Positions 25,094-33,057 of a DNA stretch of 33,057 nucleotides are shown piece after piece; the first letter of the stretch is position 1; each line of letters starts with the position of its first letter. The position numbers and the translations under genes were made by a program. The notes below the pieces were generated by a model. The model searched no databases. It saw only the letters and a program-made list of their open reading frames with translations, and was not told the origin of the DNA. This DNA is from an uncultured Planctomycetaceae bacterium (GTDB lineage Bacteria; Planctomycetota; Planctomycetia; Planctomycetales; Planctomycetaceae), in the NCBI GenBank assembly GCA_903871805.1, contig CAIQIE010000165.1, forward strand, positions 1 to 33,057, read 5' to 3'.

Positions 25094-26618
25094 CAGCGTG
25101 ACAGCCAGTCCTGAAATCCAACAATCCGGGAAGTCGGGCGGTTTTTTCTCGAGGCTGCTTCAGAAGGTCTTTGGGACGTCCGGCAATGCCTCTGGTTCAG
25201 AAGTCCGCGTTGGATCAGAATCCGGACTCACCGAATCCGATTTGGACAGGCAGGTGGTCTCCGGTGGCGAATCGACCGAAAAGCCATTGAAACTCAAAGA
25301 CCCGCGACAGACGGGCTCAGCGGGTATGTTCGCGCAACTGACGGCAGACATGCTTCAGGCTCCTCAGTTTCTTCACGAACCTTCGGAAAAAGGTTCCATC
25401 ACCCCGGCTGGATCGCGACGCACCCCGACGGCGGCACAAAAGGCGCGACGCCTGCTGGCTGCAGAGCAGAGGCAGATCCGCCGCGAAGCATGGCAGACTG
25501 AGCAGCGCCGCCTGCGTGCCAATCGTCGGGCCGATCAACTGGCCAGGGACATTACTTTTCTGGGGCAGGGAGTTTCCGGGCAACTGAACGAACGGCAAAG
25601 CGACGGCATTAAACTGGCATCGCTCAATCTGCCGCTGATGGAAACTCCTGTCGATGTTGCGAAGGCTCTGAGGCTGACGATTCCTCAACTTCGAGGTCTT
25701 GCGTTTCATGCCGATGTGACAAAGCGACACCACTACATTCAGTTTACTATCCCCAAAAAGAGTGGCGGCCTGCGACATCTGTGCACACCGCACCGTCGTC
25801 TCGCTGATGTTCAGAAATGGATCTGCACAGAGATTCTGAAGAAACTGCCGGTGCCAGTCTGTGCGCAGGGATTTGTGGCCGGCCGCAGTATTCTGACAAA
25901 TGCTCAGCAGCACTGTGGTCAGGATTTTGTAATCAACATGGATCTGGAGAATTTCTTTCCTTCGATTACTTTTCCACGGGTTCGCAAAGTCCTGACAAAA
26001 GTTGGATACTCACCCGCGGTGTCCACGTTGCTGGCCCTCCTGTGCACCGAATGTCCACGACAAAACCTGGAATTCTCCGGGCAAATTCTGTGGGTGGCCA
26101 CCGGGCCTCGCGGATTACCGCAGGGAGCGTGTACCAGTCCGGCACTCTCCAATCAGGTTTGTCAGCGACTGGACCGACGGCTTGCCGGTCTGGCTGCCAA
26201 ACTGAACCTGCAGTATTCCCGCTATGCCGATGACCTGACATTTTCGGGCGGCGCGGACATGCAGCCACGCATCGGCTGGCTGATGGCCAGGATTCGACAT
26301 ATTGTGCAGGAGGAAGGCTTTCGAATTCGTCACGAGAAAAGTCGTGTTCAGCGACGCAGCATGGCCCAGATGGTAACCGGTCTGGTGGTGAATGATCGAC
26401 CGGGAGTTCCTCGCGAGGATGTGCGGCGTCTGCGTGCCATACTGCACCGTGCTGCAATAGAAGGCCTTGAAGCCCAGAATCGTGATGGCCATCCAAATTT
26501 TCGGGCATGGGTGGATGGCATGATTGGGTTCATCGGAATGGCGCGCCCGGAATTGGCAGCGAAGTTTTTGGAACAGCTCCGTCGCCTGCCCCGGGGCTCA
26601 ACGGAACAGGGAACGTGA
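25080..26618 (+). CDS. Retron-type reverse transcriptase with N-terminal extension
   Basis: The enzyme is predicted to copy part of a partner RNA into msDNA. From ATG 25080 it has 512 residues; a TTG at 25062 is possible. Residues 1 to about 180 are an unrecognised, basic, Ser/Gly- then Arg-rich extension (RRLLAAEQRQIRREAW). The RT domain follows: TIPKKSGGLRHLC, GFVAGRSILTNAQQHCG with NAQQH at 274-278 (retron region X, NAxxH), and DLENFFPSI (288 on). Next come GLPQGACTSPALSN, SRYADDLTFSGG with the catalytic YADD at 382-385, and MVTGLVVN with VTG at 432-434 (retron region Y). No maturase or endonuclease domain follows, so a group II intron is excluded. Long N-terminal extensions are known from myxobacterial retrons such as Mx162. 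It overlaps the methyltransferase by 14 bases. Confidence 0.92.
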   Translation: MKRPDSVTASPEIQQSGKSGGFFSRLLQKVFGTSGNASGSEVRVGSESGLTESDLDRQVVSGGESTEKPLKLKDPRQTGSAGMFAQLTADMLQAPQFLHEPSEKGSITPAGSRRTPTAAQKARRLLAAEQRQIRREAWQTEQRRLRANRRADQLARDITFLGQGVSGQLNERQSDGIKLASLNLPLMETPVDVAKALRLTIPQLRGLAFHADVTKRHHYIQFTIPKKSGGLRHLCTPHRRLADVQKWICTEILKKLPVPVCAQGFVAGRSILTNAQQHCGQDFVINMDLENFFPSITFPRVRKVLTKVGYSPAVSTLLALLCTECPRQNLEFSGQILWVATGPRGLPQGACTSPALSNQVCQRLDRRLAGLAAKLNLQYSRYADDLTFSGGADMQPRIGWLMARIRHIVQEEGFRIRHEKSRVQRRSMAQMVTGLVVNDRPGVPREDVRRLRAILHRAAIEGLEAQNRDGHPNFRAWVDGMIGFIGMARPELAAKFLEQLRRLPRGSTEQGT

Positions 26619-26694
26619 GTGTCAGCAGTTGTTTGGGGCTTGCCGCCACAGTGGTCGTCCGAGGCTGGCCACGGGCCGCGTTATGGCGAGCGAT

Positions 26695-27891
26695 TCAGGA
26701 TGAGCTGCCCTGCGAGCCACACTGAAACGAAGGATCCCATTCAAGGCTGGCAAAACCGGTTGCCATATGATCGGCGATCCTGTCCATACAGATCCCGGAT
26801 GCGATCAGAATGATCCGGTCGCCGGGCTGCAGAGCTTCCAGTCGGTTTTCCCTCAGTACATCCGAAAAACGGGCCAGAATTACCGGGATCGTCGAAGAAA
26901 TCGTGTTGCCGTGATGCAATAAATTATTGACGTAATGAAATTCCGGAAACTCCAGCTTTGCAGTGGCGATCAATGCCCGCAGCAGTTTTCCACTGGGCTG
27001 GTGCGGAATGACAATCACGCGATGACCATCCGAGGGCCCCATGTTCGCCACGGCTGTTCGCAGAGCCTGCAGCATCAATTCGATCCCATGAAAGAACACG
27101 GACTCCGCGTTCATTCGCATGACGTTTCGGACGGCAGGTTCACCGCGAAAGGAGTACACCTGCGTTGTTTCACGCTGAAACAGCGGCCCCGGTGAAACGT
27201 TTCCCGTCGTTGTAATCGGGACATCCTCGACCTGCAGTGCAAGCAATCTTATTCCGGAACCGCGCTGCAGAACCGTCGCTGTGGCCCCCGCTCCCACGAT
27301 GCCACAGAACATTCGATCGGCACTGCAGTGCCATGTTTCCGGGGTCTCGATGTTCAGCAGAAGAACCCGCTCAGCCGTCGGAGTCGAATTCATGAAATCC
27401 GAGGCCGCAGCCAGCAACTTCAGATATCCCGTGCAGCCGGAATTATAAGCATGAATCACTGGAGCGACCCTGCCTGTGTATGCTGATATCTCTTCGGCCA
27501 GTTGCCTGCATTCCTCCGGACAGGTATGCGAATGACACAGAAATACGGCCGAAAAATCTTCAAGGCTCAGGCTACTGACCTGCTGCACCTGCTGAATCAC
27601 TTCGATCGCCAGATCCAATGGCGTCACTCCGGGACGCAGGATGCGTCTTTGCGCTACGCCCGTAGATCGAAGGACACTGGCTTCCGTGGAAAATCCAGCA
27701 GCATTGCCCTGCTGAGAAAGCCTGACGATGCGATCGTTATCACAGAATTCGAAAAGATCCTGACGATCGCAAAGACTGACCACGCTGTTCACAGACAGTT
27801 TTGCATCCAGCGAACTGAAACACGAATCCATTGCTGCAGCCTGTGAAATGTCAAAGGGCAACAGGAATGCGCACGTCCCGCGCCCATGCAC
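26695..27891 (-). CDS. KAS III-like (thiolase-fold) condensing enzyme
   Basis: The protein, up to 398 residues, has the beta-ketoacyl synthase III architecture. The catalytic triad can be traced: Cys153 in NSGCTGYLKLL, His297 in VIPHQPSGKLL and Asn329 in HHGNTISSTIPV. GICMDRIADH and GIVGAGATATVL also fit. Such enzymes condense acyl-CoA or acyl-ACP with a malonyl or other nucleophile in fatty-acid, secondary-metabolite or signal synthesis. It is more divergent than housekeeping FabH (GNTISSTIPV is usual, but FSAVFLCHSHTCPEE is not), so the substrate is open. The start is GTG 27891 without a good ribosome binding site. The ATG at 27831 (378 residues, AGG upstream) may be the true one. It converges on the reverse transcriptase. 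No acyl-carrier protein or other pathway gene lies beside it. Confidence 0.8.
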   Translation of the reverse strand: MHGRGTCAFLLPFDISQAAAMDSCFSSLDAKLSVNSVVSLCDRQDLFEFCDNDRIVRLSQQGNAAGFSTEASVLRSTGVAQRRILRPGVTPLDLAIEVIQQVQQVSSLSLEDFSAVFLCHSHTCPEECRQLAEEISAYTGRVAPVIHAYNSGCTGYLKLLAAASDFMNSTPTAERVLLLNIETPETWHCSADRMFCGIVGAGATATVLQRGSGIRLLALQVEDVPITTTGNVSPGPLFQRETTQVYSFRGEPAVRNVMRMNAESVFFHGIELMLQALRTAVANMGPSDGHRVIVIPHQPSGKLLRALIATAKLEFPEFHYVNNLLHHGNTISSTIPVILARFSDVLRENRLEALQPGDRIILIASGICMDRIADHMATGFASLEWDPSFQCGSQGSSS

Positions 27892-28067
27892 GGTTCAACG
27901 ACGAGAGTCCGCAGAAAGTCAGCTGCTGCAGAGTCCCGCCACGGATGTGATGTTTGCACGACAGGTTGCTGCAGTCCACAAACGACTCCGTTCACAAAAC
28001 AAAAGTCGAAAAGGATCAGGCCACGATTACCCACATCCTTTTCAACTGCGTACGTACTTCAGGTTGC

Positions 28068-29450
28068 TTAAACCGGAATTTCGTACCCTTTACGCTGTTC
28101 GCGAGCCTGCCAGAGAGCCGCCTGCGGATCACCCACAATCTGCTCTTTTTCCGGATCCCACTGAATCGTGCGGCCCAGACGAATCGCAATGTTAGCGAGG
28201 TGACAGACCGTCATCGCGCGGTGATGACTGTGAACGTCGCTGATCGGCTGAGTCCGGTCCACGATGCACTCGAAAAAGTTCTGCATGTGGTTCCCGGGCT
28301 GCTTGCCTTTGTACAGCGTCTTCAGTGTTTCCTCTTTCAGCGGGTTATCCTTCATTCCATCAACAGCTTCCCCCGTCAGTTTTCCGCGGTTCACAAAAAT
28401 GCGACCTTCGGATCCTTCCAGCAGCAGACCGTTATCAAACCCCAGATCGGTGGCTGTATCACGAATGTTCAGGACAGACCCATTTGCAAACGTCGCCGTC
28501 ACATGAAACTGTGTGGCTGTATTATACTGCGATGGATCGGTCGGAACGCCGTCCTTCAGCGCTACCGGATGAACCGCCATCACGGGCTCAACTTTTACAG
28601 GACCTGTGTTTTCAAGGTTAAAGGCCCAGGCCGCAATGTCCACATGGTGTGCCCCCCAGTCCGTCATCTTTCCGCCGGAGTATTCATACCACCAGCGGAA
28701 TTCGTAGTGACAACGGGAGTTTCCATACTTGCTGCCGGTCGCCTTGAATCGATAGTCCGTCAATGGTGCCTGACCGAGCCACATATCCCAGTTCAGTCCC
28801 CTGGGAACTTCTGCAATGTCGATCGGACCGCTTGATGGAGCCCCCCCAATCGCAACCGTCACATTCTTAAGTTCGCCAATTCGGCCCTCACGTACAAGTG
28901 CCACGGCTTTCAGGAATCGCAGATCCATTTCGCTGCGCTGCTGAGTTCCCACCTGAAAGACACGGCCGGTCTCTTCCAGAACCTTGCGAATCTGTTTGCC
29001 TTCGTCAATCGTCAGCGTCAGCGGCTTTTCGCAATAGACATCCTTACCCGCACGCAACGCTTCAATCGCAATCTTGCTGTGCCAGTGGTCAGGAGTAACA
29101 ATTGTGACCACGTCAACATCGGCACGATCAAGCACTTTGCGGTAGTCTTCGTACATGTCGACCGTACGTTCGGAACCGGGCTTGCTCTGTTTCTTCAACG
29201 CGGTCGCCCGACCTTTCTCGACATGGCTGGCGTCCACGTCACAGACCGCCACGCAGTCACTGAAGTTCATCGCCGCCGGACCAACCGCATTCCAGCGATC
29301 CCCGGTACCGATACACCCCAGCAGTGGCCGCTCGTTAGGACTGCGAAATGGAGCAGCCAGCGATGATGGCGCAAACCAGTACGGTGCCGCCGCTGTGGCC
29401 AAGCCTGCCAGACTGACAGTTTTCAGAAATTCTCGACGTGCCTGAGCCAT
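28068..29450 (-). CDS. Tat-exported Gfo/Idh/MocA family oxidoreductase
   Basis: This 460-residue predicted NAD(P)-dependent dehydrogenase is exported folded through the Tat system. The N-terminus is a twin-arginine signal: [19 protein letters not shown] (from residue 4), with cleavage near LAAP. The Rossmann strand [31 protein letters not shown] and [16 protein letters not shown] (EKP motif) identify the family. [12 protein letters not shown] holds the conserved His region. Such Tat-exported members are expanded in planctomycetes and are thought to act on sugars in the periplasm, perhaps with their cofactor already bound (family knowledge). The ATG at 29450 follows GAAAGGT. It is the second family member in this window and differs from the first in having the export signal. 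Confidence 0.92.
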   Translation of the reverse strand: MAQARREFLKTVSLAGLATAAAPYWFAPSSLAAPFRSPNERPLLGCIGTGDRWNAVGPAAMNFSDCVAVCDVDASHVEKGRATALKKQSKPGSERTVDMYEDYRKVLDRADVDVVTIVTPDHWHSKIAIEALRAGKDVYCEKPLTLTIDEGKQIRKVLEETGRVFQVGTQQRSEMDLRFLKAVALVREGRIGELKNVTVAIGGAPSSGPIDIAEVPRGLNWDMWLGQAPLTDYRFKATGSKYGNSRCHYEFRWWYEYSGGKMTDWGAHHVDIAAWAFNLENTGPVKVEPVMAVHPVALKDGVPTDPSQYNTATQFHVTATFANGSVLNIRDTATDLGFDNGLLLEGSEGRIFVNRGKLTGEAVDGMKDNPLKEETLKTLYKGKQPGNHMQNFFECIVDRTQPISDVHSHHRAMTVCHLANIAIRLGRTIQWDPEKEQIVGDPQAALWQAREQRKGYEIPV

Positions 29451-29914
29451 GGATGGCGGGACCTTTCAGGAAAAATTGAGATCAACTGAGATTTGCAGGC
29501 AACCTGCATCCAGGTAGACCGCGACATCGGAGACCACTGCGATCGGCCGATGGGAAAACGCATACCCGGCAGTGTATATTCCACTCCAGAGGGAATCCAC
29601 CAGGGCGATTGCTGGAGCTTTATGCTGCTGCGCATCACCTTGCTTCAGTATCGGCTTCAGCCTGCGAATAATCAGCAGAATCTGCCGCAGATTGCTCAAA
29701 GCTGCCAGATTGCCATGTTTGCAGCGTTCGAAGGTTGAGGCCGTGGTATTTCTCCTCCGACGGACGGCACTACGTCTTGACCCCTGAGGTCGCCCGGACA
29801 TACGTTCCCGTTTGTTTTCACGTCTTTTTTGCAGAACTGCGCCCTGGCTGCAGTGCTTTGAAGTCGTGCCGCCCTTGCGGATGAAGGGTCAATAAAGTCT
29901 CTCTGGTTGTTGTC
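29451..29914. other. 464-base divergent intergenic region
   Basis: This gap lies between the Tat-exported oxidoreductase and the CX4CH protein. It is crossed by short frames on both strands (for example 29466-29801 -) with no recognisable product. Promoters for both neighbours are expected here. No repeat or stable RNA structure was noticed. Confidence 0.4.
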
Positions 29915-31117
29915 ATGGATGGTTTCCGACTATTACCGATGGTTCTGATCGCACTGTGCTGCCTCCCACTGGCGTCAGCACAGGAAGAGCGTTCGGGTGC
30001 GCCATCTGAGTCATCGGATCGTGGCCAGCGTGTGCTCGTGCTGGTGGACGGTCAACTCATGGAGAACTCGTTTATCCCGCGTCCGGATGGCTATGATGTT
30101 CAGGTTCCGGGTGGTCGGTTGTTCGTGGAATCCGCTCGAGTTCGATTTGTGGCGAAAAGCCGGGAAGACGCCTATCGTCAGATGCGTCAGTCATGGCAAT
30201 CGCTGACACCTGAGATTCATATGACTCTGGCACGCTGGTGTCTTTCCAACAAACTTCCGCTGCAGGCCAGACGCGAGGTTCTGGATGCACTGCAGCTGGA
30301 TCCGAATCGTCAGGATGCAAAGAAACTCCTGCAGACGATTCTTTATGATCAGGAGGCTTCCAATGGCGGACCGCCAGCCGCGGGAGTGACGCAGTATCCA
30401 TCCCTCAAACTCTCTGCATTGCCCCTGCCGGAAGCGCGATCTCTGGCTGGTTTGACTCGACCAGTAGCACAGAGCTTTGTGCGTCATGTTCAACCGTTGC
30501 TGAGTAATAAGTGCGCCACGGCAGGATGTCATGGCTTGAAGACAGAATCGGAGTTTCGGTTGAGTTCAATTCGCAGTGGGTCACAGCCTTTAACGGCAGA
30601 ACGTAATCTGGCGGCAATCCTGAAGCAGATTGATCTGACGCGACCATCCAGGAGTCCAATCCTGACGATGACCGCAACGACTCATGGAGGCATGCTGGAG
30701 CCTGCGTTCCGCGGAAGGGTGGGAAATCAGCAGCAGCAGATGTTGCGGCAGTGGGTGCTTTCTGTGGCCATGGAGATTGCTCCGGAGCTGAATGAAGAAG
30801 CTGCGGAAGATCAGAAATCGGACGTGCAGCTTGTCTCTGCAGAATCAGAAATTCGACCGCAGTCCGGACTATTTGATAATACTGAAGATGAGCTGTCGGA
30901 AATAACGTCAGGACCTCGCGAAGCCGCACATGGTGTTCAGCGTAAAACAGAAGAATCCGACGAGCGGTTTCTGAAGGAAGCGCACCGCGCCAATGCAAGG
31001 GATGCCTTTGATCCCGCAGCATTCAATCGCATGTTTCACGCGCCAGGGGCTAATGACGCGGATACGAGCGGGGACTCAGAGCCCAGAGAACAGCAGGAGC
31101 CTGATTTAGATCAGTAA
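29915..31117 (+). CDS. Exported protein with cytochrome-like CX4CH site
   Basis: The 400-residue protein starts with a signal peptide (LLPMVLIALCCLPLASAQ, ending near residue 22). The first part (40-150) includes a TPR-like helical stretch (LARWCLSNKLPLQARREVL, DALQLDPNRQDAKKLLQ). In the middle, FVRHVQPLLSNKCATAGCHG carries Cys200, Cys205 and His206. This is a CX4CH instead of the classic CXXCH heme site, within a context (HVQPLLSNKC) typical of planctomycete cytochrome domains. The C-terminal ~110 residues are acidic and probably disordered. Heme binding is plausible but unproven, and a distal Met or His ligand is not obvious. It may take part in extracytoplasmic electron transfer or be a structural relative. 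Confidence 0.75.
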   Translation: MDGFRLLPMVLIALCCLPLASAQEERSGAPSESSDRGQRVLVLVDGQLMENSFIPRPDGYDVQVPGGRLFVESARVRFVAKSREDAYRQMRQSWQSLTPEIHMTLARWCLSNKLPLQARREVLDALQLDPNRQDAKKLLQTILYDQEASNGGPPAAGVTQYPSLKLSALPLPEARSLAGLTRPVAQSFVRHVQPLLSNKCATAGCHGLKTESEFRLSSIRSGSQPLTAERNLAAILKQIDLTRPSRSPILTMTATTHGGMLEPAFRGRVGNQQQQMLRQWVLSVAMEIAPELNEEAAEDQKSDVQLVSAESEIRPQSGLFDNTEDELSEITSGPREAAHGVQRKTEESDERFLKEAHRANARDAFDPAAFNRMFHAPGANDADTSGDSEPREQQEPDLDQ

Positions 31118-31298
31118 ACAACGGAAGTCAGCAGAGAGTCTGTCAGGTGGGATACTTTCCTCCAGGCAGGCAGTAAATTTTTCTGCGGCCGAAAGGTCGC
31201 GGACGGTTTGTGAGTCTCAGTGTGAATCTCAGGAAGAATAGCCACTGTCAGCCGAAGTGCGAATGCGTTCGACGGATGGTCGGAATGGAGTCTTTGCC

Positions 31299-32399
31299 AT
31301 GCGGAAACAAATCATTCTGGTCGCTTTGATGGGCAGCACGGCGTTGTTGTCCGGTTGCAATCGATCGCGTCTGTTTTCCCGCCAGGACTATTCAGAGATG
31401 CAGGATCCGTTTATGGGCGGGGGGACTGAGAAACCTCCTGCGGCGATGGCGGATTCCGCAGCAGCTCGGTCAGGTAAAGTAACGCTGGGTGACATGAGTG
31501 GCGCGCCCAGTGCGATGGCGGAGCGGAGGCCCGTCGCAGCGGGGCCAAAGCCGATTCAGCAGGTGGCCGGGATCGTCGATCCGTCGGTACCCAGTGGTGC
31601 GGTAAGTCGAGCGGTGTATCCGGCTGACGAATTGCAGGCCGGTGGAACTGCAGTGCAGTACGCTGCCGGTGCGGCCACTGCCAGTGAGAACGTCATTCGT
31701 TCCTACAAAGGGCCTGCATTATCCGGTTTTCTGCAGGGCAAAGGTTCTGCCGCTTCGGAAGCATCCGCGGCAGGCACTGGCGGAAACGCGATTCTGCAAA
31801 GGAGTTCAACCACTCCGGGACTTGTGCCTGGGGCATCGCTGTCTCCGGCCGCACAGGCTGCGGCACTGCCCGGCATGAGTGCCGAGGTGGAAGGCTTCAG
31901 CAGCTTTCTGCAGGGGAATTCAGACCAGGTTGTGAAGGATGTGGGACAGGTCGCTCTGGACGCGAAAACAACGGCTGACAGCTTTTCGGACTTTGCCGCG
32001 CAGAAAAAGGCTCAGTGGCAGCAACAGGCCCATGCCGCTCCGGACGTCGCAAAGCAGACCGTGGAGTTAGCGAAGGATTCAGTACGTCAGAAAAAAGATA
32101 CGTTCATTGAGCAGATCAATTCTGCAGCGATGGCGGGGACACCTCTGGCGCCAGCCAAAGCAACGACAGTTCGGCCCATGGCGCCGGGAACTGTCACGGC
32201 CGCTGCAGCCACAGCCACTGCCGGAAAAGCAACTCTGGCGGGGCCGGTGCTGGAATCCGAGGGGCTGGAAAATCCCTTTATGGAGATGCCGGAGTTCTCC
32301 AGCGAAAACGAAGCGCCACTCGAGACCTCGGGCGAACAGAGCATTGACGAATCGTTTGGTGGCGAGGCCGACTGGAAACCGAAAGAGTTTACGCCATAG
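31299..32399 (+). CDS. Alanine-rich predicted lipoprotein
   Basis: The 366-residue protein begins MRKQIILVALMGSTALLSGC, a lipoprotein signal whose lipobox LSGC puts the modified cysteine at residue 20. I chose the ATG at 31299 because that signal starts there and TGGAG lies upstream. The frame to 31257 adds a poor prefix. The mature part is rich in Ala, Gly, Ser and Pro and looks disordered. Short internal repeats are visible: SGFLQGKGS and SSFLQGNSD, and DPFMGG near the start against NPFMEMP near the end. One helical, Lys/Gln-rich stretch lies at about 210-275. No known domain was recognised. It is probably membrane-anchored and exposed at the envelope. Confidence 0.75.
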   Translation: MRKQIILVALMGSTALLSGCNRSRLFSRQDYSEMQDPFMGGGTEKPPAAMADSAAARSGKVTLGDMSGAPSAMAERRPVAAGPKPIQQVAGIVDPSVPSGAVSRAVYPADELQAGGTAVQYAAGAATASENVIRSYKGPALSGFLQGKGSAASEASAAGTGGNAILQRSSTTPGLVPGASLSPAAQAAALPGMSAEVEGFSSFLQGNSDQVVKDVGQVALDAKTTADSFSDFAAQKKAQWQQQAHAAPDVAKQTVELAKDSVRQKKDTFIEQINSAAMAGTPLAPAKATTVRPMAPGTVTAAAATATAGKATLAGPVLESEGLENPFMEMPEFSSENEAPLETSGEQSIDESFGGEADWKPKEFTP

Positions 32400-32672
32400 C
32401 AGCCGGTTGACGATCGACGATCATTCCCACGCAGGCGGAGATTCATGATCGATGTTGTCAGAAGACTCGCAGGGGTAGTAAGGGCTGATTGATTTCCGCT
32501 CCACCCTCCGAACCGGACTGGTGGTTCGCTCGCGACCGCCACGTCACGAACGGACACGAAGCCATTGTTCGACGTCGGAAAAAACGTCCAGTATCTACTT
32601 TGGTGAAAGAACACGGAATAGACGCGAAGAGTCTGATTCAAACTGACTAGAGCCAGGCCACCGTAGCACGAA
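32400..32672. other. Gap upstream of the Rpn gene end, possible element remnant
   Basis: No gene is seen in these 273 bases. Read on the minus strand, a segment around 32485-32540 (CCAGTCCGGTTCGGAGGGTG, then AGCGGAAATC) vaguely recalls the 3' ends of group II introns or insertion elements in bacteria. I could not assign domain V or a target site. This is a weak resemblance only. Confidence 0.2.
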
Positions 32673-33057
32673 TCATGTCTCCTCGCCCCCAACCCCTTCT
32701 CCTGATGCGGGACCTGGAGGGACTGGAGGGCGATTCTGAATGCGGGCGCGAAGTTCTGCGGTTATCAATCGCAGTTGTTCAAGAGACTGACTGCGCAAAC
32801 CGGGTTCGTCGCTGATCGGGGCCCCAAAAATCTCCTGCAAGGTTTGAATGAGCTTGATCTCCCCCCTGATCTCGCCCTCTTCACGTCCCTCTTCACGTCC
32901 CTCTTCACGTCCCACAGCACGGGCCTCTGCCCTCGCCGAATTCAGCAGCCACTGCTGGTCGCGAAGCGCTTTTTCTCTTGTGTCATACATGATTTTATCC
33001 TCAGTAATCCTGGCAATCCGTGCGATGGTCTCTGTCGCCTGCCAGAAAGCAGGTTCC
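32673..33057 (-). CDS. Rpn-family recombination-promoting nuclease, C-terminal part
   Basis: The frame ends at 32673 and stays open through the right edge of the window, so the gene is cut by the window and not necessarily broken. Visible residues upstream of the internal Met (32990) read EPAFWQATETIARIARIT. They are followed by MYDTREKALRDQQWLLNSAR and the charged EGREEGREEGEIRGE region, typical of the C-termini of the PD-(D/E)XK nuclease/putative transposase family (Rpn, PDDEXK_2). The catalytic domain lies outside the window. The end GPASGEGVGGEET may be altered. These genes are often multi-copy and variable between strains. Confidence 0.8.
   Translation of the reverse strand, partial: EPAFWQATETIARIARITEDKIMYDTREKALRDQQWLLNSARAEARAVGREEGREEGREEGEIRGEIKLIQTLQEIFGAPISDEPGLRSQSLEQLRLITAELRARIQNRPPVPPGPASGEGVGGEET
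32875..32910. repeat. In-frame 12-bp tandem repeat, three copies
   Basis: Three exact units of CCCTCTTCACGT lie head to tail inside the Rpn-family gene. They encode repeated Arg-Glu-Glu-Gly units on the minus strand. A multiple of three keeps the frame if copy number changes, which is common in the charged hinge of this family. Confidence 0.85.

Noticed and set aside
25080-26618. Reverse transcriptase as a group II intron or diversity-generating element
   Set aside because: No maturase or endonuclease domain, no intron ends beside it and no template/variable repeat pair was seen. The retron signatures NAxxH and VTG are present.

Overview
The window looks like chromosomal DNA from a planctomycete (Planctomycetota, probably a marine or freshwater Planctomycetaceae-like lineage). 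This is inferred from gene content, not from a marker gene. The evidence is two Gfo/Idh/MocA oxidoreductases (one Tat-exported), a membrane protein with PQQ-type beta-propeller repeats and a WPQFRG motif, a secreted protein with a cytochrome-like CX4CH site, a secreted two-domain esterase, a secreted ChbG/HpnK-type deacetylase, an ECF sigma factor paired with a one-pass membrane protein, and a roughly 600-residue aspartate kinase with four ACT domains. Genes are loosely packed on both strands, with many gaps of 300-700 bases. I saw no rRNA, tRNA or CRISPR array.

Layout. Bases 1-741 are non-coding and repeat-rich, with two small hairpin repeats and a 147-bp element present twice with only three mismatches. 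Then follow a cytoplasmic Gfo/Idh/MocA oxidoreductase (742-1956, +), metW (2021-2701, -) and asd (3031-4041, -). Next come an ECF sigma factor and a one-pass membrane protein (4421-5515, +), and a 1303-residue unknown membrane protein (5657-9568, -). After these are cytidylate kinase (10171-10812, +), an exported DUF2314-like protein (10847-11896, -) and lysC (12341-14128, +). A four-helix membrane protein, a secreted YdjC-type deacetylase, an MBL-fold hydrolase and the PQQ-like membrane protein fill 14260-19277. asd, lysC and metW all serve the aspartate/methionine branch but are not one operon.

The most interesting part is 19666-26618, a run of plus-strand genes. A secreted double esterase is followed 9 bases later by a 624-residue helical-repeat-like protein. 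Then comes a 733-base gap rich in inverted repeats. After it lie a SAM-dependent methyltransferase gene with a strong ribosome binding site and, overlapping its end by 14 bases, a reverse transcriptase. The reverse transcriptase carries the retron hallmarks NAxxH (region X), YADD and VTG (region Y), plus a roughly 180-residue N-terminal extension. I read the gap, methyltransferase and reverse transcriptase as a candidate retron with an unusual methyltransferase partner. The helical-repeat gene may also belong to it.

The right end (26695-33057) holds an unplaced KAS III-like thiolase-fold enzyme, a Tat-exported Gfo/Idh/MocA oxidoreductase, the CX4CH exported protein, an Ala-rich lipoprotein, and the C-terminal part of an Rpn-family nuclease cut by the window edge. 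Several convergent gene pairs are separated by strong inverted repeats that probably act as terminators.
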